NCBI GenBank assembly: GCA_026707745.1
Contig: JAPOWG010000003.1
Coordinates: 47,274 to 111,273 of the forward strand
DNA from: Chloroflexota bacterium
GTDB taxonomy: Bacteria > Chloroflexota > Anaerolineae > Aggregatilineales > Phototrophicaceae
Direction of reading: 5' to 3'
Length of the DNA: 64,000 nt
In this document: in pieces, positions 1 to 8,944 of the stretch
How positions within the stretch are numbered: the first letter of the stretch is position 1
Layout of the letters: every line of letters begins with the position of its first letter
Position numbers and translations under genes: made by a program
Notes under the pieces: model-generated
Told to the model about the DNA's origin: nothing
What the model saw: the letters and a program-made list of their open reading frames with translations, nothing else
Database searches by the model: none

Positions 1-849
1 CACGAGGGCGCGGGTGGCGAGTTCGGCTGCGAGCGCGATCGGCGCGCGGCTGGCTGGTCCGCGGCGCGGCAAGAAGCGGCCCTGGACGCCGATGGCATCG
101 TGGCGCAGGCACAAGCCATGGTCGCGCATTACGGCTTCGGGTCAATCAAGCTCAAGGGAGGGGTTTTCGAGCCGGGTGTCGAAGTCGACTCGATCCTGGC
201 GCTACGAGAAGCCTTTGGCCCGGACATCCCGCTGCGCTTGGATCCGAATGCGATCTGGCGAGTTGATACCGCCATCGCGGCAGGCAGGCAACTGGAAGGT
301 GTATTGGAGTATTACGAAGACCCCGTGCGCGGCCAGGAGAACATGGGCGCGGTCGCGAAAGCGCTGCATATACCCTTGGCGACCAATATGTGCACGACCT
401 CATTTGACGATTTGCCCGGGAGCGTGCAGCATAATTCCGAGGCGATTATCCTGTCCGATCATCACTTTTGGGGCGGCTTCCGCGCGTCGCTGGATCTGGC
501 GCGTTTCTGCGAGGTATTCGGGCGCGGCATGTCCATGCACTCCAACAGCCACTTGGGCATTTCGCTGGCGGCGATGGTTCACTTGGCGGCGGCTGTGCCC
601 AACCTGACCTACGATTGCGATACGCATTATCCCTGGCAAGATGGTCATGACTTGCTGGTGGAACCCTTGCCTTTCGAGCAGGGCGCCGTCGCTGTGCCGA
701 CCTCGCCGGGTCTGGGCATCGAGGTTGATCGCGACAGGCTGGCGGCCTTGCATCAACAGTACCTGGCTTGTGGCTTGACCGAAAGGGACGATGAAGTCGA
801 AATGGCTAAGATCGAACCTGGCTGGCGATTCCAAGCCACGCGCTGGTAA
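1..849 (+). CDS. gudD: Glucarate dehydratase-like enolase-superfamily protein (5' truncated)
   Basis: The frame is open from base 1, so the gene begins outside the window; the first internal ATG is at 100 and the N-terminal capping domain is largely missing. The visible part is the barrel domain. Strings such as IKLKGG, LDPNAIW, LATNMC, SDHHFWGG, SMHSNSHLGIS and DTHYPWQDG match the signature of the glucarate dehydratase group, which dehydrates D-glucarate or idarate to 5-keto-4-deoxyglucarate. The KLK lysine and the histidine in MHSNSH correspond to the catalytic bases of that family. The next gene, 11 bp downstream, is a DHDPS-family lyase, which fits the following step of glucarate breakdown. 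A related sugar-acid dehydratase with different specificity remains possible. Confidence 0.85.
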   Translation, partial: HEGAGGEFGCERDRRAAGWSAARQEAALDADGIVAQAQAMVAHYGFGSIKLKGGVFEPGVEVDSILALREAFGPDIPLRLDPNAIWRVDTAIAAGRQLEGVLEYYEDPVRGQENMGAVAKALHIPLATNMCTTSFDDLPGSVQHNSEAIILSDHHFWGGFRASLDLARFCEVFGRGMSMHSNSHLGISLAAMVHLAAAVPNLTYDCDTHYPWQDGHDLLVEPLPFEQGAVAVPTSPGLGIEVDRDRLAALHQQYLACGLTERDDEVEMAKIEPGWRFQATRW

Positions 850-859
850 TGGAGGATCT

Positions 860-1801
860 ATGACAATCGACAGTCCCACATTGCTCGACGGCCTGAACTC
901 GGTGATTGGCATTCCACTGATTCCCTTCACCGGCGGACAGATCGACTACGCCGGACACGCCAAGAACATCGACTATTTGATGAAGAACAATAGTTTGAGC
1001 GAGGGTCGACCACGGGTGATTTCCATCGCGGGCACGAGCCTGGTTCATCATGTCGCCATTGAGGACCAGGTCAAGCTGCTTGATATCACCGGGTGTGGCA
1101 TGGATGGCGAGGGCATTTTGATGGCGGCCCTCGTTCCCAACCCCTTGCCCGCCGCTGCCGACTTGATCGCGGAGTTAGCCGCCCTGCAGCGACCGCCCGA
1201 TGTTTACTTGATTATGCCACTTAGCGGCACCTATGGCCCGGCTGGCTTGTATGACAGTTTCATGAACTTCGCCCAGATACAAGCGAATAGGCACGGCGCG
1301 CGCTTCCTTTATTATTATCGGCGACCGCGAGACCGCGACATGATCATCCGTTTGCTGCTCGATTCGCCGCATTTTGTCGGGGTCAAGATCGGGACCGACG
1401 AAGACGATGTGCTGCCCTTCGTCGAAGCGCTGGACGAAGGGGAAAAGATTGTCATCTGGGGTATCGGCGATCGCTCGACGGCTGCCGCTGAAATGGGCGC
1501 AAACGGCCATACCTCGGGCGTCAACATTGTCGTGGCCCGGGCATCTGACGAAATCAATAACGCGCAGCGAAGGCGCGATTATGAAGCCGCTCGCCAAATC
1601 GAAGATGAGATTTCGCCGCTTGAGGATATCCGCTTTATGCAAGAACGTGCCTACAACTATTCGGCTGTGATGGAGGCGATCAACTGCTCCGGTTTTGATG
1701 ACGTCGTCGGCGGAGGCGGCGGACCCTTCAACCCGCCTGTGCCGCCGGATATCGCGCGCCAAATCGAGCGGATCATGGCGAGTATCGAGCATTATCACTG
1801 A
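860..1801 (+). CDS. Dihydrodipicolinate synthase/N-acetylneuraminate lyase family protein
   Basis: The start at 860 is chosen because a GGAGG ribosome site lies at 851-855; an upstream in-frame ATG at 791 would overlap the previous gene. The protein is 313 residues, typical for this class I aldolase/dehydratase family. A GTSLVHH segment stands where the GTTGE phosphate-type loop occurs in DHDPS, the YYYRR segment supplies the conserved tyrosine, and the Schiff-base lysine is in GVKIGTDE. Known members include 5-keto-4-deoxyglucarate dehydratase, and the glucarate dehydratase-like gene directly upstream makes that role the best guess (inference). Other 2-keto-sugar-acid aldolases cannot be excluded. 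Confidence 0.8.
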   Translation: MTIDSPTLLDGLNSVIGIPLIPFTGGQIDYAGHAKNIDYLMKNNSLSEGRPRVISIAGTSLVHHVAIEDQVKLLDITGCGMDGEGILMAALVPNPLPAAADLIAELAALQRPPDVYLIMPLSGTYGPAGLYDSFMNFAQIQANRHGARFLYYYRRPRDRDMIIRLLLDSPHFVGVKIGTDEDDVLPFVEALDEGEKIVIWGIGDRSTAAAEMGANGHTSGVNIVVARASDEINNAQRRRDYEAARQIEDEISPLEDIRFMQERAYNYSAVMEAINCSGFDDVVGGGGGPFNPPVPPDIARQIERIMASIEHYH

Positions 1802-1820
1802 GACGAGGAACTGTAAAGGC

Positions 1821-2984
1821 ATGAAAATCACCGACGTTCAAGCCAGTGTCATCGGACGGCAAGAGCCGGATAGCGGTGGCAGCGTCTGGACCTTTGTCCG
1901 GGTCTACACCGACGAAGGCATCACCGGCACCGGCGAGTGCAATTCCGGCGGACCGGGTTTCTCGGGATTCGCCACCAAATATGCCATCCTGGCGCTCAAA
2001 GAGCTGCTCATCGGCGAAGATCCTTTTAATATCAACATGATTTACGAGAAGCTGCGCCGGCATGGACGCTACGGCGGCGCGGGGAACGCGCCACTGATCT
2101 TCGCGCTGACCGGTATCGACAACGCCCTGCACGATATTGTCGGCAAGGCGCTTGGGGTTCCGGTTTACAAATTGCTCGGCGGCAAGTTCCGTGAAGGGAT
2201 TCGTCTATACGCCGACTGTCATTTTGGGGCCGAGGACAGCCCGGCTTCCTTCGGGGACAAGGCTTTGGAAGCGGTAGGCGAGGGCTTCGGCGCGGTCAAG
2301 TTTGATGTCGACGGTACTGGAACCGGCCGGCTAGATGCCTTTAATTGGACGGTAGGTGCTAAAGAAATGTCGCATATCATCGGCATCATCGAAGGGGTGC
2401 GAGACGCGATCGGCTTTGAAATCGACCTGGCCATCGACTGCCACGGTCAATTCGATCTGCCTTCGGCGATCACCCTGGCGCGCGCCGTCGAACCGCTGCG
2501 TCTGCTCTGGCTGGAAGAACCGGTGCCGGCGGAAAATGTCGATGCTTTGGCGCAAGTGCGCGCCTCCAGCAGCACGGTCATCTGCACCGGCGAAAATCAA
2601 TATACGCGCTTCGAATTCCTGGAGCTATTTCGCAAGGGCGCCTGCGACGTGATCATGCCCGACCTGGCGAAAGCCGGCGGCATTGCCGAAGGGAAACGTA
2701 TCGCCGACCTGGCGGACGCGCATTATATCCCGATTGCGCCGCACAATGTCTCGTCGCCGCTGGGCATGATGGCGGCTTGTCATGTGCTGGCTGCGGCGCC
2801 GAACTTTTTATTCCTTGAGTTTCATGCCCGTGATATCCCTTGGTGGAATGACCTTTGCGACGGTGACAAACCCTTCATTCGGGACGGTATCATGACCGTT
2901 TCGGAGCGCCCGGGCATTGGCGTGGAACTCAACGACGATGCAGCCAAATCGCTGCTCTGGAATGGCGACAGTTATTTTGATTAG
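1821..2984 (+). CDS. Mandelate racemase/muconate lactonizing enzyme family (galactonate dehydratase-like)
   Basis: A 387-residue enolase-superfamily member. The start at 1821 follows a GAGGAA site at about 1805-1810. The N-terminal capping domain runs to about residue 120 (TDEGITGTGEC). In the barrel the KFD catalytic motif (AVKFDVD), the metal ligands in AIDCHGQFD, LEEPVP and CTGEN, and the histidine of APHNVSSPLG are all present. The ending RPGIGVELND is typical of the D-galactonate/mannonate dehydratase side of the family. It is third in a sugar-acid operon. Its stop overlaps that of the convergent MocA gene: bases ttag at 2981-2984 serve as TAG on this strand and TAA on the other. Confidence 0.85.
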   Translation: MKITDVQASVIGRQEPDSGGSVWTFVRVYTDEGITGTGECNSGGPGFSGFATKYAILALKELLIGEDPFNINMIYEKLRRHGRYGGAGNAPLIFALTGIDNALHDIVGKALGVPVYKLLGGKFREGIRLYADCHFGAEDSPASFGDKALEAVGEGFGAVKFDVDGTGTGRLDAFNWTVGAKEMSHIIGIIEGVRDAIGFEIDLAIDCHGQFDLPSAITLARAVEPLRLLWLEEPVPAENVDALAQVRASSSTVICTGENQYTRFEFLELFRKGACDVIMPDLAKAGGIAEGKRIADLADAHYIPIAPHNVSSPLGMMAACHVLAAAPNFLFLEFHARDIPWWNDLCDGDKPFIRDGIMTVSERPGIGVELNDDAAKSLLWNGDSYFD

Positions 2985-4000
2985 GGGAGCTTTACGGTTT
3001 CGCCGCTGTCGCATGCGCGTACCACAGCAAAGACCAATTCAACCGTGCGGATATTGTCCTGAGCTGGCGTAGCGACCGGCTTGCCCTTTGTGACCGCTTC
3101 AAAGAATTCATGCAGCAGGTAGTCCTGCCCCTCGCGTTCCATCTCCAGCAACGGAACAAGGCGCCGTTCGCCATGCACGTTGGCTAGAGCGCCCCGTTTG
3201 TCAGTAACCCGCAACAGATCTTGTACGGTCACGGTATCGTCTTCCACCAAAATCACACCCTTTTCGCAGTCGAAGCGCCAATTTGCATTCCAACTTGTGG
3301 GGAGCGCCTGTGAACACCAAGAGGCGCTGTAGCTGGCAAATACGCCGTTCTCGAAGCGCATGGCCGCGGCGGCGCTGGCATCGCCGTTGAACCAACTCCA
3401 AGACGGATTCCAACTTCGGGCGCTGACTTCGGACGCGTCGCTGCGGAGGAATAAGCGCATCATGTCGAAATGGTGGATCGCCATATCAATGATGAGCGGA
3501 TGGGGCATTTCCTCGCGGAAGCCGCCGAAATGCGGACCGTTGAAAAACTCGGCATGTACCGCCCCAACAGCGCCTAATCCGCCCGTTTCAAGCACCGACT
3601 TGACTGTTTGCGTCAGAGAACGGTAACGGTAGTTCTGCGCCACCATATGTAAAACGCCCGTCTCTCGCGCTTTGGTGACGATGGCTTGCGCGTCTTCCGG
3701 TGTGCCCGCCAGCGGTTTCTCGGAAAGGACCGGCAAGCCAGCTTCCAGAGCGAGGGTGGAGTTCGCCTTGTGAAACTGCGGAGGCGTCACATCGATCACC
3801 GCATCAGCATTGAGTTGCTCCAAGGCTTCTGGCAGTGTCTTGTAGATAGTAGCGGGATCAAGGCTGTACGCGGTCGCTTGCTCGCGCGCGATGTCATCGT
3901 TGATTTCCACGAAGCCGGCATGTGCAACTTCCTCCGAACGCTGCACCGCCTTTAGCCAGGTATTGCCCATGCCGCCGATGCCTAGTTGGATGACTTTCAT
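2981..4000 (-). CDS. Gfo/Idh/MocA family NAD(P)-dependent oxidoreductase
   Basis: A 339-residue cytoplasmic dehydrogenase. The start at 4000 (MKVIQLGIGGMGN) puts the GxGxxG nucleotide loop at the very N-terminus; a longer in-frame start at 4024 adds only eight residues. The EKPLAGT motif near residue 95 carries the lysine conserved in this family. The C-terminal half is the substrate-binding sheet, with HHFDMM in the position of the usual catalytic histidine. Such enzymes oxidise or reduce sugars, inositols and their derivatives. It is convergent with the dehydratase cluster and divergent from the binding protein gene at 4314. The substrate is unknown. Confidence 0.85.
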   Translation of the reverse strand: MKVIQLGIGGMGNTWLKAVQRSEEVAHAGFVEINDDIAREQATAYSLDPATIYKTLPEALEQLNADAVIDVTPPQFHKANSTLALEAGLPVLSEKPLAGTPEDAQAIVTKARETGVLHMVAQNYRYRSLTQTVKSVLETGGLGAVGAVHAEFFNGPHFGGFREEMPHPLIIDMAIHHFDMMRLFLRSDASEVSARSWNPSWSWFNGDASAAAAMRFENGVFASYSASWCSQALPTSWNANWRFDCEKGVILVEDDTVTVQDLLRVTDKRGALANVHGERRLVPLLEMEREGQDYLLHEFFEAVTKGKPVATPAQDNIRTVELVFAVVRACDSGETVKLP

Positions 4001-4313
4001 TGCTCTGTTTCTTTCTGTATGCATGTGGATCTATATGTTCCATGCCGGCGCCAGGTTGTCCTTGCGGTTTGACAGATCCAGCGTCGGATGATTGCGCAGC
4101 CGCTCGCGGGGAGTTTAGCCGTATATGGCCGCAACTGCCAGTTCCTAGGTAACGACCCCGGACACAGTTGCAAATACTGATTTTAGCATATTGTGTTACC
4201 GGTTCGCGGCGAGCGCCTTCATTTGCTTATTTACCCGAAGTTAGCTATAATATCGCAAACTTTTTTTTCGCATTCACGAATTCTGCAAAATTTTGTGCAG
4301 ACAGGAGGAAATC
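4001..4313. other. Divergent intergenic region, 313 bp
   Basis: This gap lies between the MocA gene (leftward) and the peptide-binding protein gene (rightward). No convincing gene is seen. Its right half is A+T-rich and holds a promoter candidate (4223-4251) and a run of eight to nine T around 4260-4268. A short inverted pair ggtaac/gttacc flanks a segment at about 4148-4200; it is too short to call an operator. Confidence 0.6.
4223..4251 (+). promoter_or_regulatory. Predicted sigma-70-type promoter for the peptide ABC operon
   Basis: TTGCTT at 4223-4228 and a perfect TATAAT at 4246-4251 are separated by 17 bp, about 62 bp upstream of the ATG at 4314. The -10 box is consensus and the -35 box partial. 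Confidence 0.55.
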
Positions 4314-5870
4314 ATGTCAAAACGTATGCTAGTTATCGGTCTTTTGCTCGGCTTGCTGCTGATCCCGTCAGTGACCAGCTTGGCGCAAGACGATATCCTG
4401 CTCTATGGCGGCAACCAGGATATCGAGAACATCGACCCGGCCACGGGCGAAAACTACTCGATCAACGCCGCGTTGCGCAGCCTTTACGACGCGCTTTACA
4501 TTTACCGCGGCAGCGATACGATCCCGCACCTGGTGGACAGTTACGAAGTCAATGACGACGCGACAGTCTGGACCTTCCACTTGAAAGACAACGCCGTATT
4601 CCACGATGGCAGCTCGGTCAACGCCGATGCGGTCGTATACAGCTTCAACCGGATTCTGGCGATCTCCGGTCCGCCGAGTTGGCGCTGGGCGACCATCGCC
4701 GATGAGAATACCGCAGCAGCGGTCGACGAGTTCACTGTACAATTCACGCTGACGCAGCCCTACGCCCCCTTCATTGGCACACTGCCGCAACTGTTTGTCG
4801 TCAATCCCGCCATTGTCGAAGCCAACCTGGGCGACGACATGGGCCAGAGCTATCTGAAAGAGAACGCGGCTGGCTCCGGTCCCTTCACGCAGGGACGCTG
4901 GGAGATCGGCAACCTCTACGAATTCATCGCCGTCGACGACTACTGGGCTGGCTGGACCGGAGACGATCATCTCGACGGGTTTGTCTGGGTCATCCAGCGC
5001 GATGCGTCGACTCAGCTGAACTCCCTGCTGGCTGGCGAAACTCATATCGCCGATACTGTGGCGGCCAGCGACAAAGAGAAAATCGTTGGTTCCGAGGACT
5101 ACGTTTGGGAAGAGCACGGCGGTTTCTTCACCAATACGCTCAAGATGAACAATACGGGCGAATACACCAGCGACATCAATCTGCGTAAAGCCGTCGCCCA
5201 TGCGATGAACTATGAAGCCATGGTCGAAGCGCAGGATGTCAAGATCACCATATTGCCAGGTCCGACGCCGGCGAATTTCGTGGGCTATGTTGATGGCTTG
5301 GACTATCCCAAATATGATCTGGACAAGGCGCGCGAATACTTGGCGATGACGCCTTGGCCGGACGGCGGCATCACCTTGGATTACGTCTACGTCACCGACT
5401 TCCCGCGCGAGGAGATCCCGGGCTTGATCCTGCTGGAAGGGCTTGCGCAGTTGAACATTGAACTCAATATGATCCCCATGCTTTGGCCCGATATGACTGC
5501 AAGCTGTGGCTCGCAGGAAACTGGACCGGACATCATCAACATCTACACCCTGCCGCCATTCCTGGATCCGGACGCTCATCTCTACAACCAGTATCACTCG
5601 GGCCAATGGGGCAGCTTCAATTCCTGCAGCTTCTACCAGAACGACCGCGTCAACGAACTGCTGGATACCGCCCGCGTCATCGGCGATGCCGCGGAGCGCG
5701 CCGCGCTCTACACAGAAGCGCAAGAAATAATCGCCGCCGAGCAGCCCTCGGTCTGGATGTATACCGAAGACAGCAGCATATCGATCAACAACTGTGTCAA
5801 GGGTTTTGTCTACTCGCCGATGTATCCAATCACGGTCCTCTTCCAGGATCTGTGGATGGAAGGTTGCTAA
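4314..5870 (+). CDS. Peptide/nickel-type ABC transporter substrate-binding protein (SBP_bac_5)
   Basis: A 518-residue extracytoplasmic binding protein. The start at 4314 follows a strong AGGAGG at 4303-4308. Residues 1-25 are a Sec signal peptide ending in SLA before QDD; there is no lipobox cysteine, so it may be released or anchored some other way. The mature part has family hallmarks: NIDPATGE near the N-terminus, TVWTFHLKDNAVFHDGS, VVYSFNRI and LRKAVAHAMNY. The family captures oligopeptides, dipeptides, opines or sugars. It heads a cassette of two permeases and two ATPases, and the cassette ends in a DUF917 gene. That association makes a peptide or hydantoin-like ligand plausible, but the ligand is not deducible. 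Confidence 0.9.
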   Translation: MSKRMLVIGLLLGLLLIPSVTSLAQDDILLYGGNQDIENIDPATGENYSINAALRSLYDALYIYRGSDTIPHLVDSYEVNDDATVWTFHLKDNAVFHDGSSVNADAVVYSFNRILAISGPPSWRWATIADENTAAAVDEFTVQFTLTQPYAPFIGTLPQLFVVNPAIVEANLGDDMGQSYLKENAAGSGPFTQGRWEIGNLYEFIAVDDYWAGWTGDDHLDGFVWVIQRDASTQLNSLLAGETHIADTVAASDKEKIVGSEDYVWEEHGGFFTNTLKMNNTGEYTSDINLRKAVAHAMNYEAMVEAQDVKITILPGPTPANFVGYVDGLDYPKYDLDKAREYLAMTPWPDGGITLDYVYVTDFPREEIPGLILLEGLAQLNIELNMIPMLWPDMTASCGSQETGPDIINIYTLPPFLDPDAHLYNQYHSGQWGSFNSCSFYQNDRVNELLDTARVIGDAAERAALYTEAQEIIAAEQPSVWMYTEDSSISINNCVKGFVYSPMYPITVLFQDLWMEGC

Positions 5871-5890
5871 AACATATCCCCACCCTACAT

Positions 5891-5988
5891 CCCTCCCCCA
5901 TAAAGAGGGAGGGACTTTGAATCTCTTGAACCCGCGAGTGCTCCCCTTCCCTCATTTTGGGGGAAGGGGTTGGGGGACGGGGGTAGAA
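5891..5988. repeat. G/C-rich palindromic intergenic repeat, two hairpins
   Basis: The first hairpin is CCCTCCC (5891-5897) with GGGAGGG (5907-5913). The second is CCCCTTCCC (5943-5951) with GGGAAGGGG (5961-5969), followed by a G-rich tail ending GGGGGTAGAA. The element ends about 12 bp before the permease ATG. Related elements occur at six other places in this window. Confidence 0.75.
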
Positions 5989-5999
5989 TTGCACTGTTC

Positions 6000-7013
6000 A
6001 TGAACCTCCGATTCTATCTGCTGCGCCGAATCGCGCTGATCGTTCCCACGCTGATCGGCCTCAGCATCCTCACCTTTTCCATCGCCCGCCTAGTGCCGGG
6101 CGATCCCGTCGGGCTGGCTGCCGGGCCCCAAGCCACCGAAGAGATCAAAGAAGCGCTGCGGCGCGAATTCGGGCTTGATCAACCGCTGCCGGCGCAATAT
6201 ATCAACTATATGGCGGGTCTTTTCCGCGGCGATTGGGGGCAATCGCTCTATACGCGTCGCGATGTCTTGCCTGACTTGCGGACTTTCTGGCCGGCGACGC
6301 TGGAATTGACTACCATCGCTGTCATCATCGCCACGCTCTTGGGTGTGCCAGCAGGGGTCATCTCTGCCATGTATCGCAATCGACTGCCTGATCATGTCGC
6401 GCGCATATTGTCGTTGTTCTTTGTCAGCTTTCCGGCATTTTGGCTGGCGATGATCTTCCAAACCTGGTTTGGGCGTGATTTGGGCATGTTCCCGATCAAT
6501 AAGCGCTTGCCTGTCCTCGTCGCGCCGCCCCCGACCACAACGGGTTTATTCTTGGTTGACAGCTTGATCCAGCTTGATTTTGAGACCTTCATGGTCTCGC
6601 TGAGGCATATATTTATCCCTTCGTTAGTGCTGTCCTTTAGCGCCTTCGCCAGCATCACACGCATCACGCGCGCCAGCATGGTAGAAGCGCTGGAGAAGGA
6701 CTTCGTGCGCATGGAGCGCGCCATCGGCATCCCTTATCGCATCATCATTTTTAAGTATGTCTTGCGCAACGCCTTCATCGCGACTATCACCGTCATCTCG
6801 CTCAATTTCGGCTGGTTAATGGCGGGCGCCATTTTGATCGAAACCATTTTCGATTGGCCCGGGCTGGGTCTTTACGCTGTGCACGCTTCGCTGAGTCTGG
6901 ATTTCCAACCGATTATGGGTATCGCCTTTCTTTATGGAGTTGTCTTTAGCCTGATCAATATCCTGACGGATATGGTCTATGGCATTTTGGACCCGAGGAT
7001 TCGCTATGGCTGA
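6000..7013 (+). CDS. ABC transporter permease, OppB/DppB type
   Basis: A 337-residue inner-membrane protein starting MNLRFYLLRRIALIVPTL, the usual beginning of OppB-type permeases. VPGDPV and GLDQPLPAQY near residues 34-66 are characteristic, and the EAA coupling loop is at about residue 230 (EALEKDFVRMERAIGI). The chosen start lies just after the palindromic repeat and lacks a clean Shine-Dalgarno sequence; an in-frame ATG at 5970 lies inside the repeat and would add a non-homologous leader. The gene ends 8 bp inside the next permease gene. It forms the membrane channel together with that protein. Confidence 0.9.
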   Translation: MNLRFYLLRRIALIVPTLIGLSILTFSIARLVPGDPVGLAAGPQATEEIKEALRREFGLDQPLPAQYINYMAGLFRGDWGQSLYTRRDVLPDLRTFWPATLELTTIAVIIATLLGVPAGVISAMYRNRLPDHVARILSLFFVSFPAFWLAMIFQTWFGRDLGMFPINKRLPVLVAPPPTTTGLFLVDSLIQLDFETFMVSLRHIFIPSLVLSFSAFASITRITRASMVEALEKDFVRMERAIGIPYRIIIFKYVLRNAFIATITVISLNFGWLMAGAILIETIFDWPGLGLYAVHASLSLDFQPIMGIAFLYGVVFSLINILTDMVYGILDPRIRYG

Positions 7014-7911
7014 GTCCGACAAGCGCAAGACCGCAAAACGGAACGAAGCGCGCTCGGCCCGTTGGGAGAACTTCGCCCGCGGCTTGTATCGCTTTCGCTC
7101 CAACCGGCTCTCGATGATTGGTCTGTTAATGTTGATCTTCATCTTGCTGGTGGCGATCTTCGCACCAATCATCGCGCCCTATCCCGAGGACGCCGCCGGC
7201 AAGACTCGTGTCATGGCGCGTCTGCAACCGCCGAGCGAGGATTTTGTCTTTGGCACGGACAAGATTGGGCGCGATATCTTCAGCCGCGTGGTCATGGGCA
7301 CGGGATTGGCGCTGCAAGTCGGCACCGTGATTATCTTGCTTGCGACCAGCATTGGCGTCACCATCGGCGCGGTCTCGGGTTATGCTGGCGGCTGGGTCGA
7401 TGACATCCTCATGCGCATCACCGATATTTTTTTGACCGTGCCCGCCCTGGTGCTGGCGATCGCCATTTCCGCGGCGCTGGGCAAGGGCATCATCAATGCC
7501 ATGATCGGCATTTCGTTGGTTTGGTGGCCGGGCTTCGCCCGCTTGACCCGCAGTCTGGTATTGTCCTTGCGCGAAGAGCCCTTCGTCGAAGCCGCATACG
7601 GCATCGGCGCTGGTCATATGCGCATCATCTTCCGTCATATTCTGCCCAATGCGGTGTCGCCAATCATCATCAAGATGACCACCGACTTCGGCTTCGCAGT
7701 TTTGACCGCTGCGGCGCTGGGATTCATCGGGCTGGGCGCGCAGCCGCCGACCCCGGAGTGGGGCGCCATGATCAACGACGGCCGCCGTTATTTCCCCGAT
7801 GAGTGGTGGATCGCCACCTTCCCTGGTCTGGCAATCTGGTTGATGGTCTTCAGTTGGAATCTGATCGGCGACGGCTTGCGCGATGTCTTGGATCCGCGCG
7901 CGCGGCGGTAG
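7006..7911 (+). CDS. ABC transporter permease, OppC/DppC type
   Basis: A 301-residue inner-membrane permease. The start at 7006 overlaps the upstream gene by 8 bp and has GAGGA at 6995-6999. A charged cytoplasmic N-tail is followed by the first membrane helix at about residues 42-60. GTDKIGRDIFSRV is the periplasmic-loop signature of OppC proteins, and the EAA loop is VEAAYGIGAGHMRIIFRHIL. It pairs with the OppB-type permease and couples to the two ATPases encoded next. Confidence 0.9.
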   Translation: MAESDKRKTAKRNEARSARWENFARGLYRFRSNRLSMIGLLMLIFILLVAIFAPIIAPYPEDAAGKTRVMARLQPPSEDFVFGTDKIGRDIFSRVVMGTGLALQVGTVIILLATSIGVTIGAVSGYAGGWVDDILMRITDIFLTVPALVLAIAISAALGKGIINAMIGISLVWWPGFARLTRSLVLSLREEPFVEAAYGIGAGHMRIIFRHILPNAVSPIIIKMTTDFGFAVLTAAALGFIGLGAQPPTPEWGAMINDGRRYFPDEWWIATFPGLAIWLMVFSWNLIGDGLRDVLDPRARR

Positions 7912-7912
7912 C

Positions 7913-8944
7913 ATGCCAATGGCTGATTTGCTCAACATAGAAGATCTGCACTTGGAATTCCACACCTACGACGGCGTGGCCAAAGTGCTGGCAGGGGTCG
8001 ACTTGAAAATGCAGCGCGGCGATGTGCTGGGCTTGGTCGGCGAAACGGGCTGCGGCAAATCGATGACAGCGCTTTCCGTGCCGCGATTGATCCCCATGCC
8101 GCCGGGCAAGATCACAGAAGGCCGCGTCACTTTCGATGGCGAAGACATCCTGAGCAAGTCGGAAGGCGAAATGGAGACTTTCCGCGCCAGCCATCTGGGC
8201 ATGATTTTTCAGGATCCGGTCACGAATCTGAATCCGCTCTTTACCATCCGCGAGCAATTGGTGGATTCTGTGCTCTATCAACAAGCGCGCGGACAAAAGG
8301 TGCCCGGGCGTTGGAAGGGATTTATGCCATCGGTGCGGCAGTTGCGGGCCGAGGCCCAGGAACGCGCGGTTGAATTGATGCGCCTGACGGGCATTCCCGA
8401 TGGCGACAAGCGCATTTTTGAATATCCGCATCAATTCAGTGGCGGTATGCGCCAGCGCGTGTTGATCGCTATGGCCTTGGCGGGCGATCCGGATTTGTTG
8501 ATCGCCGATGAACCGACCACCGCCCTCGATGTCACCATTCAGGCGCAGATCCTGCGCTTGATACGCTCTCTGGTCAAACAGCTCGGGTTGACCGTCTTGC
8601 TCATCACCCACAATCTCGGCGTGGTCGCGCGTAGCTGCGAACGCGTCGCCGTGATGTATTCCGGGCGCGTCGTCGAAGAATCGCCGGTGCGCGAACTCTT
8701 CAAGAATCCCAAACATCCCTACACACGCGGTTTGATCAATGCCGTGCCACAAAAGGATGTCAGTCGCGGCGGACTGATCGGTATTCCGGGCATGATCCCG
8801 AATTTGATCGACCCGCCGGCGGGTTGCCGTTTTCATCCCCGCTGCGAACAGGCGATGGAGATCTGTCGCCGGCAGGTTCCGGCGGCGATCGCGGTCGGCG
8901 CGGAACACAAGGCATCGTGCTTCCTGTACCCGGAGGATGCATGA
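7913..8944 (+). CDS. ABC transporter ATPase, OppD/DppD type
   Basis: A 343-residue cytoplasmic ATPase beginning just after the OppC stop; ATG codons at 7913 and 7919 are both possible. Walker A is GETGCGKS, the ABC signature FSGGMRQRV, and Walker [13 protein letters not shown]. The C-terminal oligopeptide extension carries the cysteines expected in this family ([14 protein letters not shown]). An insertion of roughly 15 residues ([12 protein letters not shown] region) follows the Q-loop; it looks like a lineage-specific loop. The stop overlaps the next ATPase start as ATGA. Confidence 0.92.
   Translation: MPMADLLNIEDLHLEFHTYDGVAKVLAGVDLKMQRGDVLGLVGETGCGKSMTALSVPRLIPMPPGKITEGRVTFDGEDILSKSEGEMETFRASHLGMIFQDPVTNLNPLFTIREQLVDSVLYQQARGQKVPGRWKGFMPSVRQLRAEAQERAVELMRLTGIPDGDKRIFEYPHQFSGGMRQRVLIAMALAGDPDLLIADEPTTALDVTIQAQILRLIRSLVKQLGLTVLLITHNLGVVARSCERVAVMYSGRVVEESPVRELFKNPKHPYTRGLINAVPQKDVSRGGLIGIPGMIPNLIDPPAGCRFHPRCEQAMEICRRQVPAAIAVGAEHKASCFLYPEDA

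Noticed and set aside
4368..5723. Minus-strand open frame of 451 codons opposite the peptide-binding protein
   Set aside because: Shadow of a strongly supported gene with RBS, signal peptide and family motifs.
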